Of a DNA stretch of 64,000 nucleotides, positions 48,801 to 62,375 are shown in pieces. Source of the stretch: Paramecium tetraurelia (lineage: Eukaryota > Ciliophora > Oligohymenophorea > Peniculida > Parameciidae). The stretch's first letter is position 1; each line of letters starts with the position of its first letter. The position numbers were made by a program, and so were the translations under genes. The stretch is from assembly GCF_000165425.1 (NCBI RefSeq), contig NW_001799630.1, positions 499,734 through 563,733 on the forward strand, read 5' to 3'. Under the pieces are notes generated by a model. The model saw nothing but the letters and a program-made list of their open reading frames with translations, was not told where the DNA came from and did no database searches.

Positions 48801-51705
48801 AAACATAGATTTCAAACCAAAGTTTATAGTCTTATCAAATAATTAGAAATTGTTAGCGATGATAAATAGAAATGAAGCCTTAATTTTTGATATCACTAGT
48901 AATAAAGCTATTTAAAAATTAAACTTTGGTGATTGCTTCTCAGAATATAAAGAGACTATTACATTTGGCCCAGATGATTAATCCATAATCTTAGGAGGAA
49001 GTGATGGAGCAGATGAGTTGAAATTGATACTCTAGTATGAAAATATCCCAGAAGTAAAATAACAAAATCAAAATATGAAATCAAAACATGCCCCAAAAAG
49101 TAATTTAAAAATGAAAACGAATGATGATAATAATGATGAAAAAGATATAATGTAGGAGCAAATTAGTATTTAGTAAACATAAATGAATAAAATGCTCAAA
49201 GTACAACCAGATTCGATTGTTGCACTTGATTAAATTAATTCATTGACTAAAGAAAAGGTGTATGAATTAAAATGTGCAAAGGTAGTCATTTTATAACATT
49301 ACAACAAATTTTCCATTTATTATTAAAAAGAAACGAAAAAGGAACTAGAACAATATGACTCAAAATTAAGCTAATTGATATGCTCAGATGTAAATAGAGA
49401 TTCAACCTTAGTTGCCTTTGGTGGTGATAAAGGAGAAATAATTGTATTTTAAATATCATCGGTTGATATCAATTTCAGTCTTTCAGGTCATAAGGAATAA
49501 ATATCACAAATTTAATTTTCTACTGATGGAAAATAATTGGTGTCCTGCTCTTGTGACAAGACTATCAAATTATGGAATATTTAATAAAAAAATTTGATAA
49601 GTCAAACAGCATTTATCTTAAAACCAAAAGTATATTCATTATGCTTAGTTAACAATTCAAATTTAGCCTTAACTGGATTTGCTGATGGACTTGTTTAATT
49701 ATGGGACTTAGAAAATTCAGATTCAACGATCGATGCCAATAAAGGACACTAAGCTGAGATAACATGTGCAATATTTTCATTAGATGGAAGCTTCATAATC
49801 TCAGGATCAGCCGATAAGATGATCAAAATTTGGAATACAAGGTCTGGATTATAAGAAGGTCAAAATCTAATTAAACATAAATAAACTATCCTCTCCTTGG
49901 CCATCTCAGATGATCCATAGCTATTATGCTCTGGTAGTTTGGATGGTGATGTTTATCTGTGGGATTTTAAGAGTTAGAAATTTTTGAAACAAATTAATTT
50001 ATTTGGAAGTTAAGTATGTGATATCAAGATTATAAAATATAATGACGGATAGAGAATATTGACTCAAACAAATGAATGTATAGTGTAATTGTGGTAGGAG
50101 AGTCTAAACGAGTTCTATTTGTTATATAATTATACAGATGTTAATAAGAGATGTATTTCTGGTAAAGAAAGTAAGGAAATACTTTTACAATCGAAAAATA
50201 GCCATATACCCTAACAAGAATTTAGAAACCTTGCATATGATGCTATATAGTAACATAAAATTTCATCAATAGGAGCTAGTATTGATGGATTAGTAAAATT
50301 AATAGGAACTAATTAAGGAACATTGTTGATAGTTAGGCATGATTTAAGATCAGAACAAAAAAAACCTAAGGACTCTGAACCTATTTCAATTATTAAGACT
50401 TTAAGTTCTAAATACTTTTTGACAATATCAGCATAACATATTTTTGTGTGGAAGTTTTCTGATTTCAGTGTAAAAGAGTCCCTTTTAACTGAGAATACAA
50501 TAATAAATGATGTTCTTGTAAATGAAGATTCATTTTTTTGTGCAGGAAATCTAATAGAAATTTGGGCTATATCCTCTTAAACTAAAGTATAAAAAAAAAT
50601 ATTCATACCAAATGCAACTATTACATCTATTGGGTATGATTAAAAAAATACAACAATTTACGCCGGATTAACTAATGGCAATATTGTTGTCATTGATCAA
50701 CTCACAGATGTATAAAAATAAATTTAGCATGCTCATTCTAAAGAAATTACTTCAATTCATTGGCTTAAAACAAGAGATATGTTAATAACAGGAGGTGATG
50801 ATTTAACATTGAAATTATGGAGTTCAGACTTAAGAGTTATAAAAGAAGTTGAAATTTATGATACTCTGGTTTCAACATTTATTTCATCCAATGAAATTTA
50901 TATGATAGTCTAAGAATAACATCAATTAAGTATTTGGGACTTAGAAAAATTAGAACACGTAGAGAACATGATCACCATTCAAAAATCTGCTAAAGTGATG
51001 TTGTCCAGTTCTACTTAACAAGTATTTTGGACTAATGAATAGTAAATATCTTCACTACCAGTCATGAATAAGAAAATTTATACTTCTTATATGACGGAGA
51101 AACAATCACATAATCCAGAATTTATGGCAAACACCGAAAAAATGATAATTACTGCAGACAGAAAAGGTAATTTATTCATGTGGGATAATGAAGGGCAAAA
51201 AATTGATGAAAAGAGGACAGATAAGAATAATGAATTAAGATCTATACATTTGTCTAATGATTAAACCAAAATTGTTTGTGCCTTTAAGAATATAATTACT
51301 ATAGTCGATCTTCAGAAAAAGTAAGAAATATTTAATAAAGATGTCTCAAATTATGACATTACTAGAGCATTGTATCTAACTAACAATGATCTACTTTTTG
51401 TTACTAATTCAGAAAAAAGTCAGGTTATTAAATTTTCAATTACAGAACCAAAAACAGAGACTATCATAAGTAACCATACAGGTAAAACTCTTGGGGCAGC
51501 TACCACGAAAGATTCATGCTTCTTAACTTATGGATCCGATTAAGCTATTAGGTATTATATAGAGTAATAATAATGCAAATTTGTCTTTTCTTCATTGCTA
51601 AGATTTGAATGTGAAGGGGCATAAATAAAAAACAGTAACATTTCATTTAAATCCTAAATTGATCTTAAAGTACTTTTTAAATAGAAGAAGGCTATTTTAG
51701 AATGA
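42865..51705 (+). CDS. Giant NACHT-type STAND NTPase with coiled coil and WD40 repeats, 2,946 aa
   Basis: A single open frame of 8,841 nt with no intron needed. Residues 1-880 are helical with poly-Gln patches. About 890-1060 is coiled coil (ELEELRQKLEKQLNQVKDTE). The NTPase begins near 1260: Walker A LLIHGQAGSGKSTAARKIE (P-loop 1277-1285), Walker B LIIIMDSYDEL (1358-1368) and the sensor segment KVITTSRSEL, the order seen in NACHT proteins. A helical region follows, with the winged-helix-like FNHKSLQEFLVAKWFIEQL, then a heptad tandem repeat (1769-1796). From about 1940 to the end lie WD40 blades, the clearest at SGHKEQISQIQFSTDGKQLV, GHQAEITCAIFSLDGSFIIS and HSKEITSIHWLKTRDMLITG. STAND proteins act as oligomerising switches; the ligand here is unknown. 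Confidence 0.93.
48168..48251 (+). repeat. Four tandem 21-nt units inside the NACHT-WD40 gene
   Basis: Four consecutive 21-nt units, each starting GGTCAAG, at 48168, 48189, 48210 and 48231. They are in frame and code seven residues each: VKLDVQE, VKLELEA, VKKDQQA, VKQDQQG. The last two units are almost identical in DNA. The heptad length suits a coiled-coil extension. Confidence 0.9.
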
Positions 51706-51933
51706 AAATTTAATTATATTATATATCATAAATATTCATATTTAAATTAAACAGATAAATGACTATTTTCGTTTTTATCATATATTTATGATAATTAATT
51801 GTATAACATCAAGGTGAATCTTAAAAAAGAGATCTGAATTTGAAGATTATAATAATAACGGCTTATTATTATAATCTACAGATTAGAATAATCAATTTAA
51901 TTTTATTATTATATTTTAACACTAACTTTGAAT

Positions 51934-53335
51934 TCACTTTTTGGATTTCTTTTATTTTTCGTATGACTCTCTAAGTTTTCTGTCATTTCTTTATAAGTTT
52001 TCTAAAATTTCCTTATTTGTTTAAGCCATAGGAATATCTCCTGCTTTCAATGATTGTAAATCAGATCTGTTCTTATGATCACTTTCAAGTGGTTATTTAT
52101 CCATCTTAATCTTGAATGGGATTACATATCTGTAATCCCAATATCTCACATTGTCAAAGTTTATGAATCCTATGTATGTACCATATACTTATGAAACCTT
52201 TTACCCTTTGCATGTGATATCAGCTTAGAAGAAATCCGAAGTTCTAAATTTTTAATTTAGATTTACTTCTTTTTAACTTTTCCAATATCGATAATACACT
52301 ATAATCCATTAGCTTTATCTTGGAATGTAATTTTGTTGATTGATTCTTATCTAAGTTAGCCAAAGAAGGTTCCACTATAGAGTTCATTAGGGAAATCAAA
52401 ATCGATCTTTTATCCGTCAGTGAACTCAATGGATCTTTTTCCTTTATTAATAATCTAATATAGAATATTTTATACTGTCACGGAGTTTAAGCCTGCTCTT
52501 CCTTCAACCAAATAATATCCATAATACTTGTACTTCTTGTTTGGTCCATAGACTAAAAAGTAACTTACAGGAGGGTGATGCATAATTTATTCACAATATA
52601 CTTGTGTTCCATCATTATATGATGCTTGCAAAGTTTCACCCAATATTGGATTAAGCTACATTAATATCAAAATATACCGGTTTCAAAAATGTATTGGTCC
52701 AAAAAAAGGAGGATAATGTTGCTGTGATAACTAATTTGAATCTCTCTAAAAAATCTGGAGTCATTGTTGCCTTTGTAATGTATAAGGGAAATATGGATGC
52801 TATGATAATTTACTCATATTAGTTACTTCCATGAACAGCAGTTTCCAAGGCGGTCTTGGGAATCATGACTCTAATAGGGAAACTCACTTTTGTAAGATTC
52901 AAAGATCCTGATAAGATTTTCTTACCTATTTGTTTTACCATTTCTTTTCCAACACTTCTAGCCTTGCTTACTACTTTTTTGTCAGCACAGATTCTTCCTC
53001 CTTTTTCATATCCTTCAACATGACGAATTTCCTCATCATTTGGATAGTTTTTAAAGTTGAGCACTAATTAAAGTATTTCATCTCCTGAGATATCATGATA
53101 ACCAACATATTCCAATTTATCAGGATCAGCGATTCCTTCATTTTCCTTGTCCTATTCTTAGACTTGTGCTATTGGATCGAATCCTTTTTCCTCCAATTCT
53201 TTATCCTCATTAGTAACAACTTATGTATCATCCTTTAATTTAATAAATATCTACCTCAACAAAGTCACTCTCATCTTTCTCTTCTTATTGCTGTTAAGTA
53301 GTTTCGGGCTTCTTTTTTTTGAACCAACTAAGCAT
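51934..53335 (-). CDS. Oxysterol-binding-protein-related lipid transfer protein
   Basis: ORPs exchange sterols or phospholipids between membranes at contact sites. Start MLSWFKKKKPETTQQQQEE; a 22-nt intron joins FVE to DDTQVVTNEDKELEEKGF. The ORD domain shows LNLTKVSFPIRVMIPKTALE (family '...PV.....p.t.le') and ISIFPLYI-like strands. A short frame break, probably an intron near 52655, precedes TLQASYNDGTQVYCEQIMHH with PPVSYF, the ORP fingerprint EQVSHHPP with Met for Ser. Later come GLNSVTVQNILYQIINKGKR and the C-terminal TYIGFINFDNVRYWDYRYVI. It stops at TGA 51934-51936. No PH domain or FFAT-like segment is visible; this is the short ORP type. Confidence 0.9.
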
Positions 53336-53906
53336 TTTTTGATGACAATTAATTTAAAATAAAAATTTATTAGTCATATGCGCATAAACATATTCAAATA
53401 TTGGAAAAGAAGAGTTCCTATTATCTCAACAATTAAGAAAAATTATTAACATGCATTTTTATATAAACAAATAACCGTTCACATAAATTCCTTTTTTGTT
53501 GCATATCGTAGGTATCCACATAGATCAGCTAATTTAAGACTATTAATACAAAACCCCCTGAGTTAATTAAGTATTTTAAAATAAATTGGTTTTGCACAAA
53601 ATTTCTAACAGTTTTAGATCTTTTTTATTTGATTTGTATTAAATATCATATCATTAATTTGTTTCTATTTCTCTCCATAAGTTACCATTTTTTTTATTTG
53701 TAAACTGGGTTATGAATTTAGATAACATAATTATTCTATAGTTTTTTTTAAATTTATTAAATTTTATTGTTTTTATTTTGATTTCTTTTTTATCTTAGTC
53801 ACTTAAACAAATTTTATAAATTCCCCCTTTTGGATTAGAGAAAGGAATTTAGATTGAAATTATTAATTTATTATAAAATTCTGTATTGTAAATAATTTTA
53901 TAATAT
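53336..53906. other. Intergenic, AT-rich
   Basis: About 570 bases upstream of the ORP gene and downstream of the kinase gene, both on the minus strand. It is T-rich on the plus strand with no protein-like frame. No RNA gene was recognised. Confidence 0.55.
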
Positions 53907-55107
53907 TCAAATTCTAATTGATATTTACATCAAAGCAATAACTAACATTAGTGCTAACAGAATTAGTATATTTGAAGATAGTTTATCATCTAATATTTTT
54001 GATATAAATGTGGCCTCAAGTTTTTTTTCTTTGTATGTTTATATAAATCGTAAAGGAATTGATTCTTTCTTATTAATTTCTTAAATTTAATTAGTAGGCT
54101 TTTTAGATGTTATTTTCTCTGGCCTATATGGTTTACATCTGGTCTCTGTTGCTGTAATATTCTCTTTTTACATTAACTAGGCATTGATTCTAAATTAATT
54201 GACTTTTAATAAAAGATCTTTTAGGCTTAATCTTGACTCTTCATCAATGACAAGCATTTTTGAAACTAAATACTAAAGTAATTTATTTTCTACTGACAAT
54301 AGTTGATTTTATATGTAGTTGGCTATTTTAGTAAAAATAGATTACTTTTCAGTTTATTTTCAATATCTTTTAATAAGTCTTGAGTGTTAAAACCTCTAAA
54401 AGGTAATTCCCCTCCTTTTAATAACTCATACAGTAAAACACCTAAGGACCAAATATCTGTTTTTGGTGAATACACTTACTATCTTAGTAATTGGGGTGAT
54501 TAATAACATGGAGTCCCTAATATGCTACTCATAGGTTCCTGTGTTTATTAAAAATATAATCTTACTTCATCGATATCACTTAAAAACTTGGATAATCCAA
54601 AATCGGAAAGCTTGTACTTGCCATTATGGATTAAAACATTCTCCAGTTTGATATCTCTATGAATTATGTTTTTAGAATATAAATAATTTAGAGAGTCAAT
54701 TATATCCCAAAATACCTCTTAAGCCAATTTTTCATATTTCTACTAATAAAACTTTGGACAGGGGTAAATTGATTAAAGTTCTCTAATTTTTTTCTTCAGA
54801 TTGCCACCATTACAATACTCCATAAAAATGTAAATATTTTTGCCATCGAAATAAGAATGAGCCATCTTTACAATATTCTGATTATCTAAGGTACTCATTA
54901 TTGATAATTCTCTATCAACGAGTTATTTAAGCTTTTTATAGTTATTTTGGCTTGATTGTAATGATCTACTTATCTCAAAACTTTTACATTATTTTGCAAG
55001 CATACTCTTAATTTAATTCATTTTAAGCCAAGTAGACACTTCCAAATCCACCTTTCCCTAACAATATGCTTTTATTGATTGTGTAATTTAAAACACATTG
55101 GTACATG
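53907..55107 (-). CDS. Ser/Thr protein kinase with C-terminal transmembrane tail
   Basis: Starts [20 protein letters not shown] then FGSVYLAQNELNQEYACKIM (glycine loop and ATP-site Lys). A 31-nt intron is followed by [20 protein letters not shown] and [19 protein letters not shown]. The core is [29 protein letters not shown] and [20 protein letters not shown], with GTPCY before SPQ (APE Glu replaced by Gln). All three catalytic residues are present. Introns near 54545-54580 and a 20-nt one near 54160 must be removed. The last then gives [19 protein letters not shown] and, near the end, [20 protein letters not shown], a single hydrophobic helix before TGA 53907-53909. This predicts a tail-anchored kinase facing the cytosol. 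Confidence 0.85.
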
Positions 55108-55151
55108 TTTTTAAATTTTATAAATTTAAGTTTTATAAATACAAAAAGCAA

Positions 55152-56467
<1,316 letters not shown>

Positions 56468-56528
56468 GTTTTTTATGGAATTTTATTAAAATAAAACATT
56501 TCATTTTAATCTTTAATATTGAATAACT

Positions 56529-57201
56529 ATGGAAAACAATCCAAAATAGAATGATGAATAAGATTTCAAATGTACATACCCACAAAAAGAACACCAACAT
56601 TAAACAATAAAAAAATCAAAAATTAAAACCTTTAGTTGATAAACTCATTTTCGATTTAAAAGTATAATCTAGCAAAGAATGAACCTCAAGAAAATAAGTA
56701 TAATGATCTTTAAGGAATAAATTATGATATTGGCGTACGGTCTGATCTAAATCAAATTTTATTTAAGTTTTAAATTTAAGTTGCAACTCTAATCAAAACA
56801 TGTTGTTAAAATTTTGTTATAAAGAGATATATACTTTTGAAGTTATTATGAGGAATAACTCAAATAATTATTTCTAAAGATCTTAATCATTTAATTATGA
56901 GTTTTATAAGAAATATGAAACAAATTTCTTTTAAGCCTTTTACTTTATTTAGTTAATAACAATAGATCCAATGAGCATTCCTTGATTAGTGATCTGATGA
57001 AAAACTTTAATTAAAATTTTTAATTCTCAATCAACTCAATGGAATGGAGTTCAATTCAAATTTGGAGAAACACTAGAATTTACTTTGCTTATTCATATCA
57101 ATTACTTTTCTGATTTATTAATTGCAAAGTAGGTTATACACAGATTAATTTTCTTCTATTTTAATTAAAGTGAATAAAATTATAATCATTATAAAAATTG
57201 A
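56529..57201 (+). pseudogene. Decayed or unresolved gene, plus strand
   Basis: Protein-like blocks appear one after another but in different frames: MENNPKQNDEQDFKCTYPQK (from ATG 56529), NEPQENKYNDLQGINYDIGV, FNYEFYKKYETNFFQAFYF and QWNGVQFKFGETLEFTLLIH followed by LLIAKQVIHRLIFFYFNQS. I could not join them with normal 20-35-nt introns. In-frame TGA codons at 56983-57000 interrupt the last two blocks, which share one frame. The simplest reading is a gene losing function, such as a leftover duplicate after whole-genome duplication, which is known to be common in Paramecium. Bad exon guesses or sequence errors are the alternative. The family is not recognised. Confidence 0.4.
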
Positions 57202-57273
57202 CAACTTAAATTCAATACAATCCTGCTTTTATAAATGGAAGCCACTGAATAACTCTCATTTAGACGTCCTTAT

Positions 57274-60200
57274 TCACACTTATAATTAATATTATTCATA
57301 CTTATTTACAAGGTTCTTAAATTAAGGAATTTTGCATTTCAACTAATATGCTGATCTGCATAATTCAAATTATTCATCAAAGGATAATTAAGACACATTC
57401 GAATCAATCTTAGCAATTATTTCTTCAGCTTTTGATTGGAGAGCTTTGAGAAATTCATAGCATTAATTTGGAACTTTGATAGAGATCATTTCATATTCTT
57501 TCAGTTTTACTTATATATCAGAAAAGTTGGGTTTGCTATCATAAATTTATTAACTTAGCTATAAAATAAATAATTGGATTTACATTCGAAGTATAAATAT
57601 CATCAACATCTTTAAATATAGCAAAAATCTCTGCGTTCCATTACTGGATCTTTGTAATTTACTATCTTAATTCATTTAATTTTGGTAAAGAAAATTTGAT
57701 GTCCGTCTTCTAAATTTAGAGTTTGATCTCCTTTTCATATTAAATAATCAACTGATCATATTACTCTAATGTTGATTGTTATTTCATTTGCTATTGCAAT
57801 TAATTATTGAGATCTTATTAAATCCTTAACATTTATATTGTTTTAACTATCTAATTATCAAGATCTTATAATAAATCTGGGTGTTTTTCTTTTACATATA
57901 TGTAAAGTTATTCGGTTCTATCCAATTATGGCTTTTTTAATTATTTGGTCTTAAAAGTTGCCCTGCTTTGCAATTATTCATTTGCAGTATATAAAAACTC
58001 TTTTTGGCATATGAGTGATATAAGAATCTTTTATTAAGGTAAACTTATTGGTAGCCATTCAGTTTCAGCATATAATGCAATCAATTATGGCAATGACTAG
58101 TTTTTCAAATCATTGTATTATATTAACCATTAATCGATTTTTTACTCAAGTAATTCAAGGAGTTCTAGTTCAACTAGTTGTGCTGGTAAATTCTTGCCAA
58201 TTTTCATAAACTCTTTGAAATCTTCTACAGTTGGTAATTATAATTGAGAGTAAATATAATCTCCTGAGTTAGGGAGTATATTTTTTTCCAATCCTTACTT
58301 TAACTTCTAATAGCTATCATAAAGTTCTGATTATGGGTCCAGACATTGATCCCACAAATTCTCATTTAAAATATAAAATGGAATATTCATTTTTATCAAA
58401 CAAACTATAGATATCATTTATATAATTACTTCTGCAAATATACTTGTCTTATTATTATTCTTTTAATTTCTTAATTCCCATGCATTCATAATGATACCAT
58501 TCTTCACAATTATCGCAAAATATCATGTACTTAACCTGTTACTATTATTTCAAGCATTATTAATGAAATAATTAAACATTATTTTCGTGTAAACTTTTGA
58601 TAATCTAAAGATCTGAAATTGCTGATTCTCCTCCTTATCTGCATGTGCAATAGACTTCCTCTTAACTGTATAAATTTAGGAGCTCTTAAGATTACATTTT
58701 TATCTAATCTAACAAATTTGGGCTTCCTATTTCAACTTCTACACTAGGCAGTATTTTTCTATTTAATCCCTTTTTATAACACCTCTTATTTGTGGTCTTC
58801 TTTATAGCTTATATGACAGGATCAGATGTTAAACTTTCATTAGTAGTCTATTTGAAGGCTTTTCCCAAAGGGATATTTGCATCATAAAATGCTATACTAT
58901 CATCCCTCATTAATTTCGAAACTTATTTTACCCTTTTAGAATGTTTAATTGATTGACTTTCTTGATCAACAACAGATTAGGGTTCTTCTTAATTTTTTAT
59001 TCTAAATTTATTTATCGATTTTAACATTTTTTTTTTAATGTTTGATACTTATTAAGCTGGCTATTATTATTATTGCCCTTACTATTGTTGTTATTATTAT
59101 TATTACTGTTATTATTACTATTATTATTATTATTATTGTTACACTGATTAAGATTTGGAATTCCTTAGCTCTTAATTCTAAACTTAGTCTAGATACTCTA
59201 AGAATGGCTTCAATTTCTATACCATAATCAAATTTTTTAGCCTAGGTGTGTCATTTATCATATCTTAAGCCATTGTTATCCAATTATTTATTACCCTAAA
59301 TTTTTTAGCCATTACATAAAATTCAGGCATAAAAACTTCAGAGTAAAAATGAACTTCCTTAACACTTTAAACCTATAATGCTATATCAGCTTAACTATTT
59401 ATTGTCACTAGCTTTTCAATAGAACTTATCAATTCTTAACTAATGTAATTATTCTCTATTCCTTACAAAACAAGGCAAAGAAGCTCTGGAACTTTAAAAT
59501 AATACAATAGATCTCCAGTTAGATAATAAGATTCAGTTAATGATTCTGAATCCTTGTGCTTCTTTTTTTTCTTTTGTTATTATTAATCATTAACATTTAT
59601 AACCTAACATTACCATTACTAAAATTGTTCAGTCCATTCATCCACTTATTAAGAAATTTCTTCATTTTAAACATCCCTTTAGTAATCTTTTAGCTTTTAC
59701 ACCTTTATAGGTTAGAGTTTTTTTAATTTGTTTTCATCCAATTAAGCTAATTGATTTAAGTAGTATTTTATCGTGTTTTGAAAATTTAAATAAAAATTCT
59801 ATGCAAGCTTAGATAATTTTGTGCCTTCTTTCTTCTTTTTGTTTTGTGGATTTTGTGCATATATTTAGAACATCTCTTCTTTAAGTTATTTAATTGATTC
59901 ATCATTTTATAATGCTTTCATGACTGATTCAAATAGAGGATCTTAACTGTTAATAATTGATTTTATCCAACTAATCTTTATGGATGAGGCATGCAAATTT
60001 TATAGTTCTTTTACTAATTGTTCTTCTACAGGTAATTTTGGAGCCTCATCTAATAAATTTTTGATAAGCTCTTAATTTTATGTTTGTAAAGCCTCTTAAG
60101 CATCCTTATTCCATTTTTCAATATGTTAGGTAAGTGCTTAAATGATTTATAAATCTTTTGTTCCACTCAAAAATGGAGATTAAAACTTTTATAATTTATC

Positions 60201-62249
60201 TATTTAATCTTATGTTTACTGCGACCCATACTTTTAAATGTACATCTTTCTAATTGTCTCAATACCATCAATTTATAACGATGTATCATCATTAACTCTT
60301 AATGTTTATTTTATAAGAGTAACTTGTGCGTGCCAATCTAAAATTTGGAGTATAGTCTGTCTCACTTTAACCATCAAAGACAACTCTTATTTGTATTTTA
60401 AACCCTCCCTAAATAATTCCCATAATTTATTAAATGATTTATTTTAATTACTCTTTCTATTTGTTTATTGAACCTACACTTATTTGCAATCAATCAATGA
60501 AATTAACGAGTCTTTCCAAATCAAAACTCTTTCTGCAATCTTATTGATTTCTTAAACCTTCACAGGATCCAATTACTTTATAATATCCTATGATGGTTAA
60601 AACAAGGTATTAGGATATTATTGTAATTCAAAGTTATCATGATAAACATCGATTAATGTTACATTATCATGATAATTTATGATCTCATCTGCTAATTAAT
60701 TCCATTCTAAAACTTTATGATTAATCTCTTGTAACTATTTAAGATCGTCATTTATTATTCCTCTATTAAAAAGTGTCTATATCTAATCATTAGCCTCTTA
60801 ATGTTAACCATTTTACATATTTTGTTTAATTTAATCCAAAATTTAGGAATAGTCAATTATACTTTATAATTTTTCTTGAACATCCAAATAAAATGGACAA
60901 TCCAAAACTTCTAATAGCAATCTTTGTTGCATTTCAGGATCATCAATTTATTATTAAGCTCTTTCATTTAATTCTAATGCCTACTAATAAAGCTCATTAA
61001 ACTAATCGAAATCATCACAAGTAACAATCAAATATAGAATTTACTAATTTAATGATCCAGCTTGAGCTAAAGAAATTTTTTCTATTTTTTCACTTTAATT
61101 GGAATTCTATTACCCTAATCTTGTTTTTGTTTACTATATCTTTGTAAATTTTATAATCTTCTCCACTAAGTCTAATACATATTCATATAATCTTTTGTGT
61201 AATAGTTCAAATGCTTTTATCTCTATTGGCAGTTATTTGTATTCTTAATTGCAATTTGCAAGCACTCTTAATTAAATTTTCTAATTCATCGAGTTAGATA
61301 TTAATTTCTCAAAAACTGAATCAAAATTCTCATAGTCATTAACAGGTATTGGAAGTTTTGACAGTTTTACAAAAAATGATTCAGATCTTTAGACTTAATC
61401 TCTCAATTATTAAATCTCAGGTGTTATTATTGGAATTTATTCTTCATACTTTTCTAAGGTTTAACGTAACTTTTCTAAAGTTTATTTTTCTTTAAATAAT
61501 TTGTTTAATTATTTTTATATTTATATTGAGGATTAATGTATTTATTTTATTGATTCAGGTACCTCGTATTTTAATTATTATCCTTATTCTAACAATGTTT
61601 ATAGTTAAGCCAGGTGAACTTTTTATTTGTTGTTTATGAGTTCCATTAAATCCTATTTCCATTTGTTCTATTGCATCATTTTATCTTCATTCAATTTACT
61701 AATATATTATTCAATTTTTTCATTCATGTATTCATCACTGAATTTTAAGGCGTGCCTATGTTTATATTGGTTATAAATGATCAAACTTGGAAATAGTAAG
61801 TAAAATTTTGCTTTGATAATGTTATAATCCATTAATTTCAAAAACATCAATGCCTTTTCATTAACTTGTTCTTATGTAATAGATAATCCACTTAAAATTA
61901 AGCCATCGCCACTGAATCCTTTATTCTTCTTTTTACTATCATCTGTTATTGATTCATCAACTTAGTTCAAGATTAATGATGTTGCAAAAAGTAGATAATC
62001 TTCAATATCGGAAATATTTTAGATTTACTACGTTTGAAATACTAGACTTTATCTCTAACTATAAATAACACCAATTACATGCTTTTTAAATTTTTCTAAT
62101 GTTTTTTCAGGCTTATCTGGAACCATTGCTTAACATTTCTCATCAACGATGATCATTCGTTTAGAATGCAGGAATCTGTTCTGTTAATGAACTTCCTGAA
62201 CTTTAACATCGCTTTATTCAATTTCCATTGGATCATCCATGAAATTCAT
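57274..62249 (-). CDS. Large PLU-1-like helical protein with polyglutamine and PHD finger
   Basis: About 1,600 residues from MNFMDDPMEIEQSDVKVQEV. The first 1,050 residues are helical, with repeated units that contain a Trp followed by charged and aliphatic residues (VLEWNQLADEIINYHDN; LIWKDSLISLIDC; LDWHAQVTLIKQTL; KWNKDAQEALQT; NNWITMAQDMIN). This resembles the PLU-1-like region found in KDM5 demethylases. Next come KPFLEYLDQVQNQELRN, a 21-Gln tract, and a basic linker. The PHD finger starts VYCTCRQ, continues MIFCDNCEEWYHYECMGI and ends YICRIC across a 25-nt intron (58405-58429). A second helical part ends at TGA 57274-57276. No JmjC domain is seen. A chromatin reader or scaffold is the best guess. 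Confidence 0.85.
59079..59141 (-). repeat. Polyglutamine tract of 21 codons
   Basis: Read on the minus strand, 21 consecutive Gln codons occur: 15 TAA, 3 CAA, 2 TAG and 1 CAG. A single Gly codon (59076-59078) and five more Gln codons follow. The tract lies in the linker between the PLU-1-like region and the PHD finger. On the plus strand it appears as a TTA/TTG-type repeat. Confidence 0.92.
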
Positions 62250-62375
62250 GATCTCTTTTATATTAATAAAATTTTTAATTGATTTTTGATAAGGGTTTAA
62301 AATAGGAAAATCGGGATAGTTATTTTGGGTTGATATATTTTGGTATAATAAATATAAATATAGGTATTATCACTT

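Noticed and set aside
59042-59227. Plus-strand Ile-rich frame around the TTA repeat
   Set aside because: Antisense of the polyglutamine tract; not a separate gene.
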